From JBGUXS01 sp045118155 (GTDB lineage Bacteria; Pseudomonadota; Alphaproteobacteria; CAAHEQ01; UBA3637), in assembly GCA_045118155.1 (NCBI GenBank), contig JBGUXS010000071.1:1-26411 (forward strand): a stretch of 26,411 nucleotides of DNA. Direction: 5' to 3'. Positions 8,218 to 15,185 of the stretch are shown one piece after another. The notes below the pieces were generated by a model. It did not search any database and was not told where the DNA came from. It worked only from the letters and a program-made list of their open reading frames with translations. Made by a program: the position numbers and the translations under genes. Each line of letters starts with the position of its first letter. Within the stretch, counting starts at the first letter, position 1.

Positions 8218-8294
8218 GGGTGTATAGCTCAGTTGGTTAGAGCGCTACGTTGACATCGTAGAGGTCAGAAGTTCAAGTCTTCTTATACCCACCA
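8218..8294 (+). tRNA. tRNA-Val, anticodon GAC
   Basis: A complete cloverleaf can be folded by eye. The acceptor stem GGGTGTA/TATACCC has one G-T pair. The D arm is GCTC/GAGC, the anticodon stem CTACG/CGTAG with loop TTGACAT, the variable region AGGTC, and the T arm AGAAG/CTTCT with loop TTCAAGT. The anticodon GAC (8252-8254) reads GUC and GUU valine codons. The discriminator is A, and CCA is encoded at 8292-8294. It stands alone between dac (divergent) and nusB (convergent), with its own promoter and terminator. Confidence 0.97.
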
Positions 8295-8300
8295 TAAAAC

Positions 8301-8330
8301 AAAAGCATCAAAGGTGATGCTTTTTTTGTT
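8301..8330. terminator. Bidirectional intrinsic terminator between tRNA-Val and nusB
   Basis: AAAAGCATCA and TGATGCTTTT form a 10-pair stem around the loop AAGG. The plus strand continues the T run to seven Ts (8321-8327), and the minus strand gives TTTTGTTTT. It therefore ends both the tRNA transcript and the nusB transcript that arrive from opposite sides. Confidence 0.85.
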
Positions 8331-8352
8331 TTAACCGATTTATCAACTAAAA

Positions 8353-8814
8353 TTACGCCCCTTTGGTGACTTTATCCAAGACCGCATTGACCAAGGCAAC
8401 ATTGGCCCCTGTGTCAAAAAAGCTGCGCGCGATATCGGTATATTCATTAATTAAAATGGGGGCATCCAAGGTGGGTTGTGCCATCATTTCGGCCACCCCA
8501 GCCCGTAAAATACTCAGCACCAATAAATCCAACTCGTCTAGTAATTCCGGCTTATCCATTGCCCCTTTTAAAACGTCCTCTACCCGATCAGCTTCGGCAT
8601 CATAAGTTGTTAAAATTTTGGTCAGTAATTTCATATCTGGCTTGACGGCTTCATCCTTAGAAACCGTTTCTTCATCAAAAAGGGCACCTACATCCCAAGT
8701 GCCGTCTTGGATAGAGGCCAAAACTTCTTTGACGGGTTTATTCATAAATGCATGCGCATACAGGGCTTGAACCGCCACTAATCTTGCCTGAGATAACATA
8801 ATAATATGATTCAT
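8353..8814 (-). CDS. nusB: Transcription antitermination factor NusB
   Basis: The 153-residue all-helical RNA-binding protein pairs with NusE (S10) in the rRNA antitermination complex. The N-terminus SQARLVAVQALYAHAF matches the family's RxxAxQxLY signature, and the C-terminus (ILRAGVAEMM, INEYTDIARSFFDTGANVALVNAVLDKV) is strongly conserved. The ATG at 8814 overlaps the nrdR stop as ATGA. A later ATG (8799) would also keep the domain, but the overlap and the usual length favour 8814. It is last in rpiB-nrdR-nusB and ends before the shared terminator. The riboflavin genes usually found between nrdR and nusB in alphaproteobacteria are not here. Confidence 0.95.
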   Translation of the reverse strand: MNHIIMLSQARLVAVQALYAHAFMNKPVKEVLASIQDGTWDVGALFDEETVSKDEAVKPDMKLLTKILTTYDAEADRVEDVLKGAMDKPELLDELDLLVLSILRAGVAEMMAQPTLDAPILINEYTDIARSFFDTGANVALVNAVLDKVTKGA

Positions 8815-9263
8815 TTTTCTATCAACTCTTCCATTAAATCTTTAAAATCTTGTATCGTATTAAAATTCTTATAGACAGAAGCATACCGGATAAAGGCAAC
8901 TTTATCAAGGGTAAAAAGTGTTTCCATCACTGTTTTCCCAATTTGTTCGCTAGAAATTTCCATATCCCCCATAGCCTCTAACTGGCGAATGATACCACTG
9001 ACAATTTTTTCCAAACGTTCCGCATCAATGGGACGTTTTCTGACCGCCAATTGCACAGAACGATACAATTTTTCCCGGGAAAAAGGCACCCGTTCTTTGT
9101 TGCGTTTAATCACCATCAATTCCCGAAGTTGTACCGTTTCCAATGTCGTAAAGCGTGATCCACATTCGGGACATACCCGACGCCGACGAATAGAGGAGGC
9201 ATCCTCATTCGCCCGGGAATCTTTAACTTGTGTATCTAAACACCCGCAAAAAGGACACTTCAT
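8811..9263 (-). CDS. nrdR: Transcriptional repressor NrdR
   Basis: The 150-residue repressor of ribonucleotide reductase genes has an N-terminal zinc ribbon with C3, C6, C31 and C34 (MKCPFCGC, then CPECGSRF) and a nucleotide-sensing ATP-cone (about 48-138). Length is standard. The ATG overlaps the rpiB stop as ATGA, and a run of seven Gs followed by ACGG (9264-9274 on the minus strand) sits just upstream and probably serves as the ribosome site. The nusB start overlaps its stop in the same way. No NrdR box is seen near it, so autoregulation is not indicated. Confidence 0.97.
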   Translation of the reverse strand: MKCPFCGCLDTQVKDSRANEDASSIRRRRVCPECGSRFTTLETVQLRELMVIKRNKERVPFSREKLYRSVQLAVRKRPIDAERLEKIVSGIIRQLEAMGDMEISSEQIGKTVMETLFTLDKVAFIRYASVYKNFNTIQDFKDLMEELIEK

Positions 9264-9706
9264 CCGTCCCCCCCACAGGTTAATTTTTGCACCCGCCGGG
9301 CATGTCGTCCCCCATCAAAGGGGGTTTCTAAAAACACCTTCACGCACTCCTTAGCGGTTTCTTCGGGAATAAACTTGGCCCCAAAAATCAGGACATTGGC
9401 ATCATTATGCGCCCGAGATAACCGCGCCATTTCTGGATTAAACACCAACGCCCCCCGAATAAAGGGAAAACGATTGGCCGCGATAGACATGCCAATCCCA
9501 GAGGTGCAAATTAAAATTCCCCGTGCCGTTTCATCTTCTTTTAAGGCCTGCACCAACATAAACGCTTCATCTGGATAGTCCACAGATGTTTCTGCCGAAT
9601 CCGTCCCTAAATCCCGAACATCATAGGTATCTTGAAGATATTCTTTCAATACTTCTTTCAATCCATACCCCCCATGATCGGACGCTATAAAAATTTTATC
9701 TTGCAT
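9260..9706 (-). CDS. rpiB: Ribose-5-phosphate isomerase B
   Basis: The 148-residue LacAB/RpiB sugar isomerase interconverts ribose-5-phosphate and ribulose-5-phosphate in the non-oxidative pentose phosphate pathway. Seen are SDHGG near the N-terminus (9-13), the catalytic Cys67 in ILICTSGIGMSIAANR, and H100 in SRAHNDANVL. The phosphate-binding region and FDGGRHARRV at the C-terminus are also present. A good AAAGGG ribosome site precedes the ATG. It leads a three-gene set (rpiB-nrdR-nusB) joined by 4-base overlaps. Confidence 0.95.
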   Translation of the reverse strand: MQDKIFIASDHGGYGLKEVLKEYLQDTYDVRDLGTDSAETSVDYPDEAFMLVQALKEDETARGILICTSGIGMSIAANRFPFIRGALVFNPEMARLSRAHNDANVLIFGAKFIPEETAKECVKVFLETPFDGGRHARRVQKLTCGGDG

Positions 9707-9732
9707 CTTTATCCCTTTCTTGTCATACTTCT

Positions 9733-9761
9733 ATCATAGCGGATAAAAAATGGAAACACAA
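9733..9761 (-). promoter_or_regulatory. Candidate promoter for rpiB-nrdR-nusB
   Basis: On the minus strand TTGTGT (9756-9761, inside the start of ruvX) and TATGAT (9733-9738) are spaced by 17 bases. The start would fall near 9726, about 20 bases before the rpiB ATG. The -35 is imperfect. The divergent ruvX lies only 43 bases away. Confidence 0.42.
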
Positions 9762-10196
9762 GATTTTTTACTGGATTTGTTTAAAAGCACTCTTTCCCCA
9801 AAAGGGAAACTATTGGGAATTGATTACGGAATGAAACGGATCGGTCTTGCCGTTTCAGATGAACAAAAAAAAGTGGCTACCCCTTTGTTCATCATTCACA
9901 AACTCAACGAATTAGATGCCCTGATCCCCAAGCATGCCATCGTGGGATGTGTGATTGGCTATCCCTTGCAACCGGATGGCACCGAAGGGGATATCATTCA
10001 TCAAGTGATGTTGTTCGGGGATCGTGTCAGCACCAAATATCACTTACCCGTTTTGTATGTAGATGAACGCCTTAGTTCTGTCAGCGTTGAAAAAAAGATG
10101 AGCAACGATACCTTTATTTCCTATAAACACTTACAAGAAAACTTGGATGCCTATGTCGCTGCTCATCTTTTAGAACAAGTTTTAAAGCGTTTTTAA
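9750..10196 (+). CDS. ruvX: RuvX/YqgF, RNase H-fold resolvase-like rRNA maturation nuclease
   Basis: The 148-residue YqgF-family protein is proposed to process the 5' end of pre-16S rRNA and was earlier called a putative Holliday-junction resolvase. The RNase H-fold motifs are intact: LLGIDYGMKRIGLAVSD with the first catalytic Asp, VIGYPLQPDGTEG, YVDERLSS with the Glu, and DAYVAAHLLEQ with the final Asp. The ribosome site is weak (GGATAAAAA), and a TATCAT at 9732-9737 could place the transcript start only a few bases upstream. The stop shares TTAA with the convergent gpmI stop. Confidence 0.92.
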   Translation: METQDFLLDLFKSTLSPKGKLLGIDYGMKRIGLAVSDEQKKVATPLFIIHKLNELDALIPKHAIVGCVIGYPLQPDGTEGDIIHQVMLFGDRVSTKYHLPVLYVDERLSSVSVEKKMSNDTFISYKHLQENLDAYVAAHLLEQVLKRF

Positions 10197-11713
10197 TCTA
10201 CCAAAGCCGTTCCATTCATTTCTTTGGGTTGTTCTAGCCCCATTAATTTTAGTAATGTCGGGGCAACATCCGCCAATTTCCCGTCTTTGAGTGTGGATAC
10301 CCCATGGGCATTGACCAAGACCGCCTGAACATCCCCAGCTGTATGCGCCGTATAAGGGGCATTCGTTTTAGGATCTATCATTTGTTCGGCATTCCCGTGA
10401 TCGGCGGTAATAAACAAAATCCCGTCTTTGGCGGTCACAGCCTGCACCAAACGTCCAACGCAAGCATCCACCACTTCTACGGCCTTAATGGCTGCCGGCA
10501 AAATACCCGTATGTCCCACCATATCGCCATTGGCATAATTCACAATAATCACATCAAACTTATCTTGATTAATCGCATCCACCAATTTATCTGTTACTTC
10601 CAAGGCCGACATTTCGGGCTTTAAATCGTATGTTGCCACTTTGGGGCTAGGGACCAAAATCCGTTCTTCCCCTTCAAAAAGGGTTTCTTTACCACCATTA
10701 AAAAAGAACGTCACATGGGCATATTTTTCTGTTTCGGCAATTCTGAGTTGCTTTAACCCCGCCTTAGAAACAATTTCCCCAAAGATATTATTTAATTCTT
10801 CCACCGGGAACAAAATATGCATCCATTTTTTGTGATCAGCTGAATATTCGGTCATTGCCACGGCATCACAAAAATTCACTATCCGTGGCCGAGGGCAAGC
10901 ATCAAAATCCGGTTGCAAAAGCATCCTAGTAATTTCCCGCGCCCGATCACTTCTAAAGTTTGCCATTAAGACGGCATCCCCGTCTTTCATGCCATCATAA
11001 TCCCCGATGACACATGGCACAACAAATTCATCAAAAGTTCCGGCCGCATAACTATCGGTTAAGGCTTCTACTGCCGTTGCAAAACGAGGCCCAGCCGCAT
11101 TCACAAGTGTTTCATAAGCTTGCGTTACCCGTTCCCACCGATTATCCCGATCCATGGCATAAAAACGTCCTGATATAGTGGCTACTTTTACCAAAGGACA
11201 ATCCGACACTTGATTAATAAAAGCCTGAACATAATCCTGGGCAGAATCTGGGGGCGTATCTCGTCCATCTGTAAACGCATGCACACGAACTGGAATTCCT
11301 GCTTTATCTAAAATACGGGCCAAGGCTACCATATGGGCTTGATGAGAATGCACCCCACCATCACTTAAAAGTCCCATTAAATGACAAGTTCCCTTTGTCT
11401 TGCTTAAAGAGGCAATCATATTTCTTAAAACGGGATTTTCCGCCAAACTGCCATCTTGGATGGCAGCATCAATCCTGGGGAGATCCTGCATCACCACACG
11501 CCCTGCCCCTAAATTGGTGTGTCCCACTTCGGAATTTCCCATTTGACCATCGGGAAGCCCCACGGCTTTTCCATAGGTTGCAATCATCGCATGGGGCCAC
11601 TTTTGTAAAAGCCCATGCCACACAGGGGTTTTCCCTAGTTCAATCGCATTTCCTTCGGTTTCGGGGCGATATCCCCATCCATCTAAAACACATAAGACAA
11701 TTGGTTTTTGCAT
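10193..11713 (-). CDS. gpmI: 2,3-bisphosphoglycerate-independent phosphoglycerate mutase
   Basis: The 506-residue alkaline-phosphatase-superfamily enzyme converts 3-phosphoglycerate and 2-phosphoglycerate through a phosphoserine intermediate using manganese. Seen are D11 (LDGWG), the catalytic Ser61 in MGNSEVGHTNLGAGR, SDGGVHSHQAHM, TDGRDTPPDSA, NFRSDRAREI, NYANGDMVGHTG and TADHGNAEQM, together giving the full metal and substrate set. A strong AAGGAGG site precedes the ATG. It lies 9 bases after murB, so it probably shares the murC-murB transcript although it belongs to glycolysis. Length is normal. Confidence 0.97.
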   Translation of the reverse strand: MQKPIVLCVLDGWGYRPETEGNAIELGKTPVWHGLLQKWPHAMIATYGKAVGLPDGQMGNSEVGHTNLGAGRVVMQDLPRIDAAIQDGSLAENPVLRNMIASLSKTKGTCHLMGLLSDGGVHSHQAHMVALARILDKAGIPVRVHAFTDGRDTPPDSAQDYVQAFINQVSDCPLVKVATISGRFYAMDRDNRWERVTQAYETLVNAAGPRFATAVEALTDSYAAGTFDEFVVPCVIGDYDGMKDGDAVLMANFRSDRAREITRMLLQPDFDACPRPRIVNFCDAVAMTEYSADHKKWMHILFPVEELNNIFGEIVSKAGLKQLRIAETEKYAHVTFFFNGGKETLFEGEERILVPSPKVATYDLKPEMSALEVTDKLVDAINQDKFDVIIVNYANGDMVGHTGILPAAIKAVEVVDACVGRLVQAVTAKDGILFITADHGNAEQMIDPKTNAPYTAHTAGDVQAVLVNAHGVSTLKDGKLADVAPTLLKLMGLEQPKEMNGTALVD

Positions 11714-11722
11714 CTATCCTCC

Positions 11723-12616
11723 TTAATCAAAATGTCCTAATTTTTGAATTTCCAATTCCAAAGTAATCCCTGATTTTTCCAAAACCGTTTTTTGAATCAG
11801 GGTACACAAGTTGTTAATATCTGTTGCCGTGGCTGTTCCCATATTTTCAATAAAATTGGCATGTTTCAAAGAAACCTGCGCCCCACCGATTATTTTCCCC
11901 TGCAACCCCGCTTCGGCAATCAAGCGCCATGCGGCATTTCCTTCTGGGTTTTTAAAGGTAGACCCCGCTGTCCAGGCATTTATGGGTTGTGTCTTTTCCT
12001 TCAGGGCCGCATTTTCCGCCATTTTATCTAAAATATCTTTTTGGGGGGCAGATTCGGCCTGAAACACACATTTTGTCACAATAAAATCGGGGGGTAATGT
12101 GCATTTGCGATAGGCAAATATATTGTCTTTTTGGGGGTCAAAAACCTTTTTTTCCCCAGCCAATGTGTCCCCTTCAAGGGCAATCATCCGTTCGCCCAAA
12201 CTCACCCCATAGGCCCCGGCATTGGTACGCACCCCACCCCCAACTGTGCCGGGGATTTTACAAAAGCCCTCAAACCCAGTCAGGGAAGCTTTAGCGGCAT
12301 CCGCACTTAAACGCACCAGCGGATATCCCGCCCCAACTTCTAAGGTTGTTCCGTCAATATGACAAAAAGAAAAGCCGGGGCCTAAGTGAATAACAACCCC
12401 GGGAATCCCTTCATCACTAATCAGCACATTACTGCCCCCGCCCAAGAAAGTAATCGGCATATCTGGGCGGTGGGTTAAAAATGTTTTTAAGTCTTCTTCA
12501 TCTTCGGGTTCAAAATACCATTCGGCCGATCCCCCAACATGAAACCAGGTGCGGTTTTTTAAAGGATAATCCTTAACCAATTTTCCCTTTACAGACGGAA
12601 AGTCTTTTAAATCCAT
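11723..12616 (-). CDS. murB: UDP-N-acetylenolpyruvoylglucosamine reductase
   Basis: The 297-residue FAD enzyme reduces UDP-GlcNAc-enolpyruvate to UDP-MurNAc with NADPH. The N-terminal FAD domain has TWFHVGGSAEWY and LGGGSNVLISD. KIPGTVGGGVRTNAGAYG follows, then AYRKC with the catalytic Arg170, AGSTFKNPEG with the catalytic Ser219, and the C-terminal LELEI stretch that carries the catalytic Glu in the family. The length and the YRKC region suggest the shorter type II form. The ATG overlaps the murC stop by one base (TAATG), with GAAGGGGA just upstream in murC. Confidence 0.96.
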   Translation of the reverse strand: MDLKDFPSVKGKLVKDYPLKNRTWFHVGGSAEWYFEPEDEEDLKTFLTHRPDMPITFLGGGSNVLISDEGIPGVVIHLGPGFSFCHIDGTTLEVGAGYPLVRLSADAAKASLTGFEGFCKIPGTVGGGVRTNAGAYGVSLGERMIALEGDTLAGEKKVFDPQKDNIFAYRKCTLPPDFIVTKCVFQAESAPQKDILDKMAENAALKEKTQPINAWTAGSTFKNPEGNAAWRLIAEAGLQGKIIGGAQVSLKHANFIENMGTATATDINNLCTLIQKTVLEKSGITLELEIQKLGHFD

Positions 12617-14010
12617 TACTTTTCCCCTTCTAGCATAGCCACCGCTTCTTTACAGGCCGCCGAAATCGTTCCCGCCCCCAAGCAAATAACGGTATCCCCA
12701 GCCTTAGCCGTCTTTTTAATCATATCGGCAAGATCTGTTAATTTTTCAAGTTTTAAAACATTCTTATGATGTTTAGACATTTGTTCAATCATCTTATCTT
12801 GGGTATAGCGGGGAATTGCTTTTTCCCCACACGCATAAATATCCGCCACAATAACGGTATCGGCATCTCCAAAAGCCGTCATAAAATCATCCCAAACATC
12901 CGCCATTCGGGTATAACGATGTGGCTGAAATACGGCCACAATTTTTCCCTTTGTGATATCTTTAACCGCCTTTAAAGTGGTTTTAATTTCCACAGGATGT
13001 ACGGCATAGTCATCAAAAATCTTCACCCCGTCTATTTCGGCTCGTTTTGTCAGGCGCCGTTGCACCCCCATAAAACAAGCAAGAGCTTTAATAATTTCCG
13101 CTTTTTCAAGCCCCAAAGCCAAACTGACCCCAATCGCCGCCAACGCATTTTGCACATTATGTTTTCCAATCAAGGATAACGTCACATTTTTCCATGTTTC
13201 TTTATGATCAGGCAAATTCAACACCACATCAAAGGTGGTCTTGGTTTCATACCCTTGAACATTTTTGGCCGATATTAAAGCCGTTTCATCAAATCCATAA
13301 GAAATCAAGCGTCTTTCTTTTACGGTTTGATAGATTTTTTTAACCTCGGGGTGATCAATACACAAAACGCTGTATCCATAAAAAGCTGTGTTTCTGACAA
13401 ATAATTCAAACGCCCCTTTATACTTTTCATAACTGCCATAATGATACACAATATGTTCGGGATTAATATTCGTCACCACAGAAATCGTGGTGGGCAATTT
13501 TAAAAAGGTTTCATCGGATTCATCCGCTTCCACCACCAAATAAGGTCCTGTATCACAAATAGCGTTAGATTGACAAGAATTTAAAATCCCCCCAATAATA
13601 CAGCTAGGATGTTGACCTGTTTCCTTTAAAATATGCGCGATTAAGGAAGAAGTCGTTGTTTTCCCATGGCTGCCAGAAACACAAATACCTTGTTTATAGC
13701 GCAAGATTTCCGCCAAAATTTCAGATCGCCGCCCAACCGGCAATCCTTTTTGACGCGCCGCCATCAATTCGGGATTGTCTTCCGGTACCGCAGTAGAGGC
13801 CACCACACAATCAGCCCCTTCTATATTTTCGGCCCGATGTCCAATAAAGATCTTAACCCCTTTAACTTCCAAACGCCTGGTATTCGGGCCTTCCAATGCA
13901 TCCGATCCTTGCACTTTGACCCCAAAAGACAATAACATTTCGGCAATAGCACTAACCCCAACGCCCCCGATACCCACGATATGAACCGTTTTTAATGGAA
14001 ATTCCCGCAT
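12616..14010 (-). CDS. murC: UDP-N-acetylmuramate--L-alanine ligase
   Basis: The 464-residue Mur ligase adds L-Ala to UDP-MurNAc using ATP. The N-terminal nucleotide-binding glycine loop is VGIGGVGVS. The ATP loop SGSHGKTTT (112-120), EADESDETFL, NPEHIVYHYGSYE and DDYAVHPVEIKTTLKA are all family signatures. Two ATGs sit in tandem after an in-frame TTG. The ATG at 14010 is preferred because it lies six bases after GGAG, whereas those at 14013 and 14016 are too close. It is followed by murB; recX lies upstream, 58 bases away, instead of murG, and no clear terminator or strong promoter is seen in that gap. Confidence 0.96.
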   Translation of the reverse strand: MREFPLKTVHIVGIGGVGVSAIAEMLLSFGVKVQGSDALEGPNTRRLEVKGVKIFIGHRAENIEGADCVVASTAVPEDNPELMAARQKGLPVGRRSEILAEILRYKQGICVSGSHGKTTTSSLIAHILKETGQHPSCIIGGILNSCQSNAICDTGPYLVVEADESDETFLKLPTTISVVTNINPEHIVYHYGSYEKYKGAFELFVRNTAFYGYSVLCIDHPEVKKIYQTVKERRLISYGFDETALISAKNVQGYETKTTFDVVLNLPDHKETWKNVTLSLIGKHNVQNALAAIGVSLALGLEKAEIIKALACFMGVQRRLTKRAEIDGVKIFDDYAVHPVEIKTTLKAVKDITKGKIVAVFQPHRYTRMADVWDDFMTAFGDADTVIVADIYACGEKAIPRYTQDKMIEQMSKHHKNVLKLEKLTDLADMIKKTAKAGDTVICLGAGTISAACKEAVAMLEGEK

Positions 14011-14068
14011 CATCAACTCCTTTTTTTATTTGAGAAAGCTTAGCACATTTTTAGAAAAAAACAAGCGC

Positions 14069-14557
14069 TTATTCTTGCCCTTCCTCACTTTGCAGAACAT
14101 GAGAGGCGACCTCATAAGAAAAACCAGCCCTAGCCAATTTTGCTAGATTTTTTTGATAGTTTTCGCGTGTCAGTACCAAGTGTTTTTTATGGACAAAGGC
14201 AAAGGCCCTTTCTTCTTCTGTTCCCATTTCATCCGAAAGCTCTAAAACCTTTTGAATAATTTCCTTGTCCACCCCTTGCTGAATCAGTTTTTGTTCAATA
14301 AAACGGGCAGATTTTCCAGATAAAGCCATTAAACGCCCTTGATTTTCGGCATACCGCCTATCATTGATGTAATTTAGGTTTTTAAGGGCCTCTAACACCT
14401 GCTGAATCCATGGGTTATAGTCTTTTTTTTCTTCTTCAGGGGGCAAACGCATTATTTTACGCTGTAAAACACGGCGCACCATTTGGGCGCTGGCCTCATA
14501 GCGCTGTAAATAAAACAACGCCGCATTATATAAACTTTGATACGTTATTTTTTTCAT
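14069..14557 (-). CDS. recX: RecX-family regulator of RecA
   Basis: The 162-residue helical-repeat protein binds RecA filaments and modulates their activity. Three-helix repeat signatures are visible: LYNAALFYLQRYEASAQMVRRVL, then QQVLEALKNLNYINDRRYAENQGR with the conserved ND-RYA core, RFIEQKLIQQGVDKEII, and a diverged last repeat with RAGFSYEVASHVL. The ATG at 14557 has GAAGG six bases upstream; an in-frame TTG at 14563 is less likely. recX is often next to recA, but here it precedes the murC-murB-gpmI set. Sequence divergence makes RecX the best rather than a certain call. Confidence 0.85.
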   Translation of the reverse strand: MKKITYQSLYNAALFYLQRYEASAQMVRRVLQRKIMRLPPEEEKKDYNPWIQQVLEALKNLNYINDRRYAENQGRLMALSGKSARFIEQKLIQQGVDKEIIQKVLELSDEMGTEEERAFAFVHKKHLVLTRENYQKNLAKLARAGFSYEVASHVLQSEEGQE

Positions 14558-14580
14558 TGACAACCTTCTTCTTTGTCCTT

Positions 14581-14608
14581 AGTCTAATACACGTTCATTT
14601 TTTTTCAA
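14581..14608 (-). promoter_or_regulatory. Candidate promoter for recX (and perhaps murC-murB-gpmI)
   Basis: On the minus strand TTGAAA (14603-14608) and TAGACT (14581-14586) are 16 bases apart. The predicted start near 14574 leaves a leader of about 17 bases that holds the GAAGG ribosome site. With no clear terminator after recX, the same transcript could continue into murC. Confidence 0.45.
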
Positions 14609-14622
14609 GAAATTCATAGCAC

Positions 14623-15177
14623 ATGAGATACTTTTTTTTGCTTTTATGTGGACTGCTAGCGGGCTGTATCAGTTCCCCGAAAGTGCGTCCTTTTCATTTG
14701 CCGGATTATACGTTATCAAGGCCACTGACCTATCAAATCCAATCCAAAGAAATTATTTCCCAAGTTCATAATTCACACCGCCTGCCCCATATTGGGCATA
14801 AAATGCCCGTTTCCCCAGAAGATGCTATTAAGGACTTTTCTCGGCAACGTTTCCCCGAAAAACAAAGCGCCCTGTACACCATGAAAGTGGTTATTGAAAA
14901 CGCCGATATGCGCCAAGAAAACGACATCAAAGACCATTGGTATCAACAAAACAATTTAAAATATACCTTGACCTATTCGGTGCGCTTTCAATTCTATCAA
15001 AATGGGAATTTTTTATTTGAAAAGGTGTTAAACGGGTATGAAATGCGGTCAGTTCCCAAACGCACTAAATTAGCGGAAAAAGAGTTATTATGGCAAGAAA
15101 TGCTGACCGACATGCTGAAAAAAATCAATCAGAAGCTGGAAGAAGATCACGCCACCGAACCCCTTCCCCCGTTATAG
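14623..15177 (+). CDS. Putative outer-membrane or periplasmic lipoprotein, function unknown
   Basis: The 184-residue protein begins with a short lipoprotein signal peptide (MRYFFLLLCGLLAGC), with the lipobox LLAGC placing the acylated Cys at 15. Position +2 is Ile, which would not retain it in the inner membrane under enterobacterial rules. The rest is soluble. A PEDAIKDFSRQRF segment (about 65-77) is followed by a beta-rich middle (YTMKVVIENADM, YTLTYSVRFQFY) and a C-terminal helix (AEKELLWQEMLTDMLKKINQKLE). From memory this layout resembles an uncharacterised lipoprotein widespread in Alphaproteobacteria, but I cannot name a family. No clear Shine-Dalgarno sequence precedes the ATG. It converges on malQ with an 8-base gap. 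Confidence 0.8.
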   Translation: MRYFFLLLCGLLAGCISSPKVRPFHLPDYTLSRPLTYQIQSKEIISQVHNSHRLPHIGHKMPVSPEDAIKDFSRQRFPEKQSALYTMKVVIENADMRQENDIKDHWYQQNNLKYTLTYSVRFQFYQNGNFLFEKVLNGYEMRSVPKRTKLAEKELLWQEMLTDMLKKINQKLEEDHATEPLPPL

Positions 15178-15185
15178 GGAAGGAC

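Noticed and set aside
7768..8253. A long plus-strand open frame across dac and into the tRNA
   Set aside because: It runs antisense through the dac active-site region and then through a structured tRNA, so it cannot be a gene.
14021..14068. Possible terminator or promoter between recX and murC
   Set aside because: Only a four-pair CAAG/CTTG stem before a T run, and a -10 with three matches; too weak to list.
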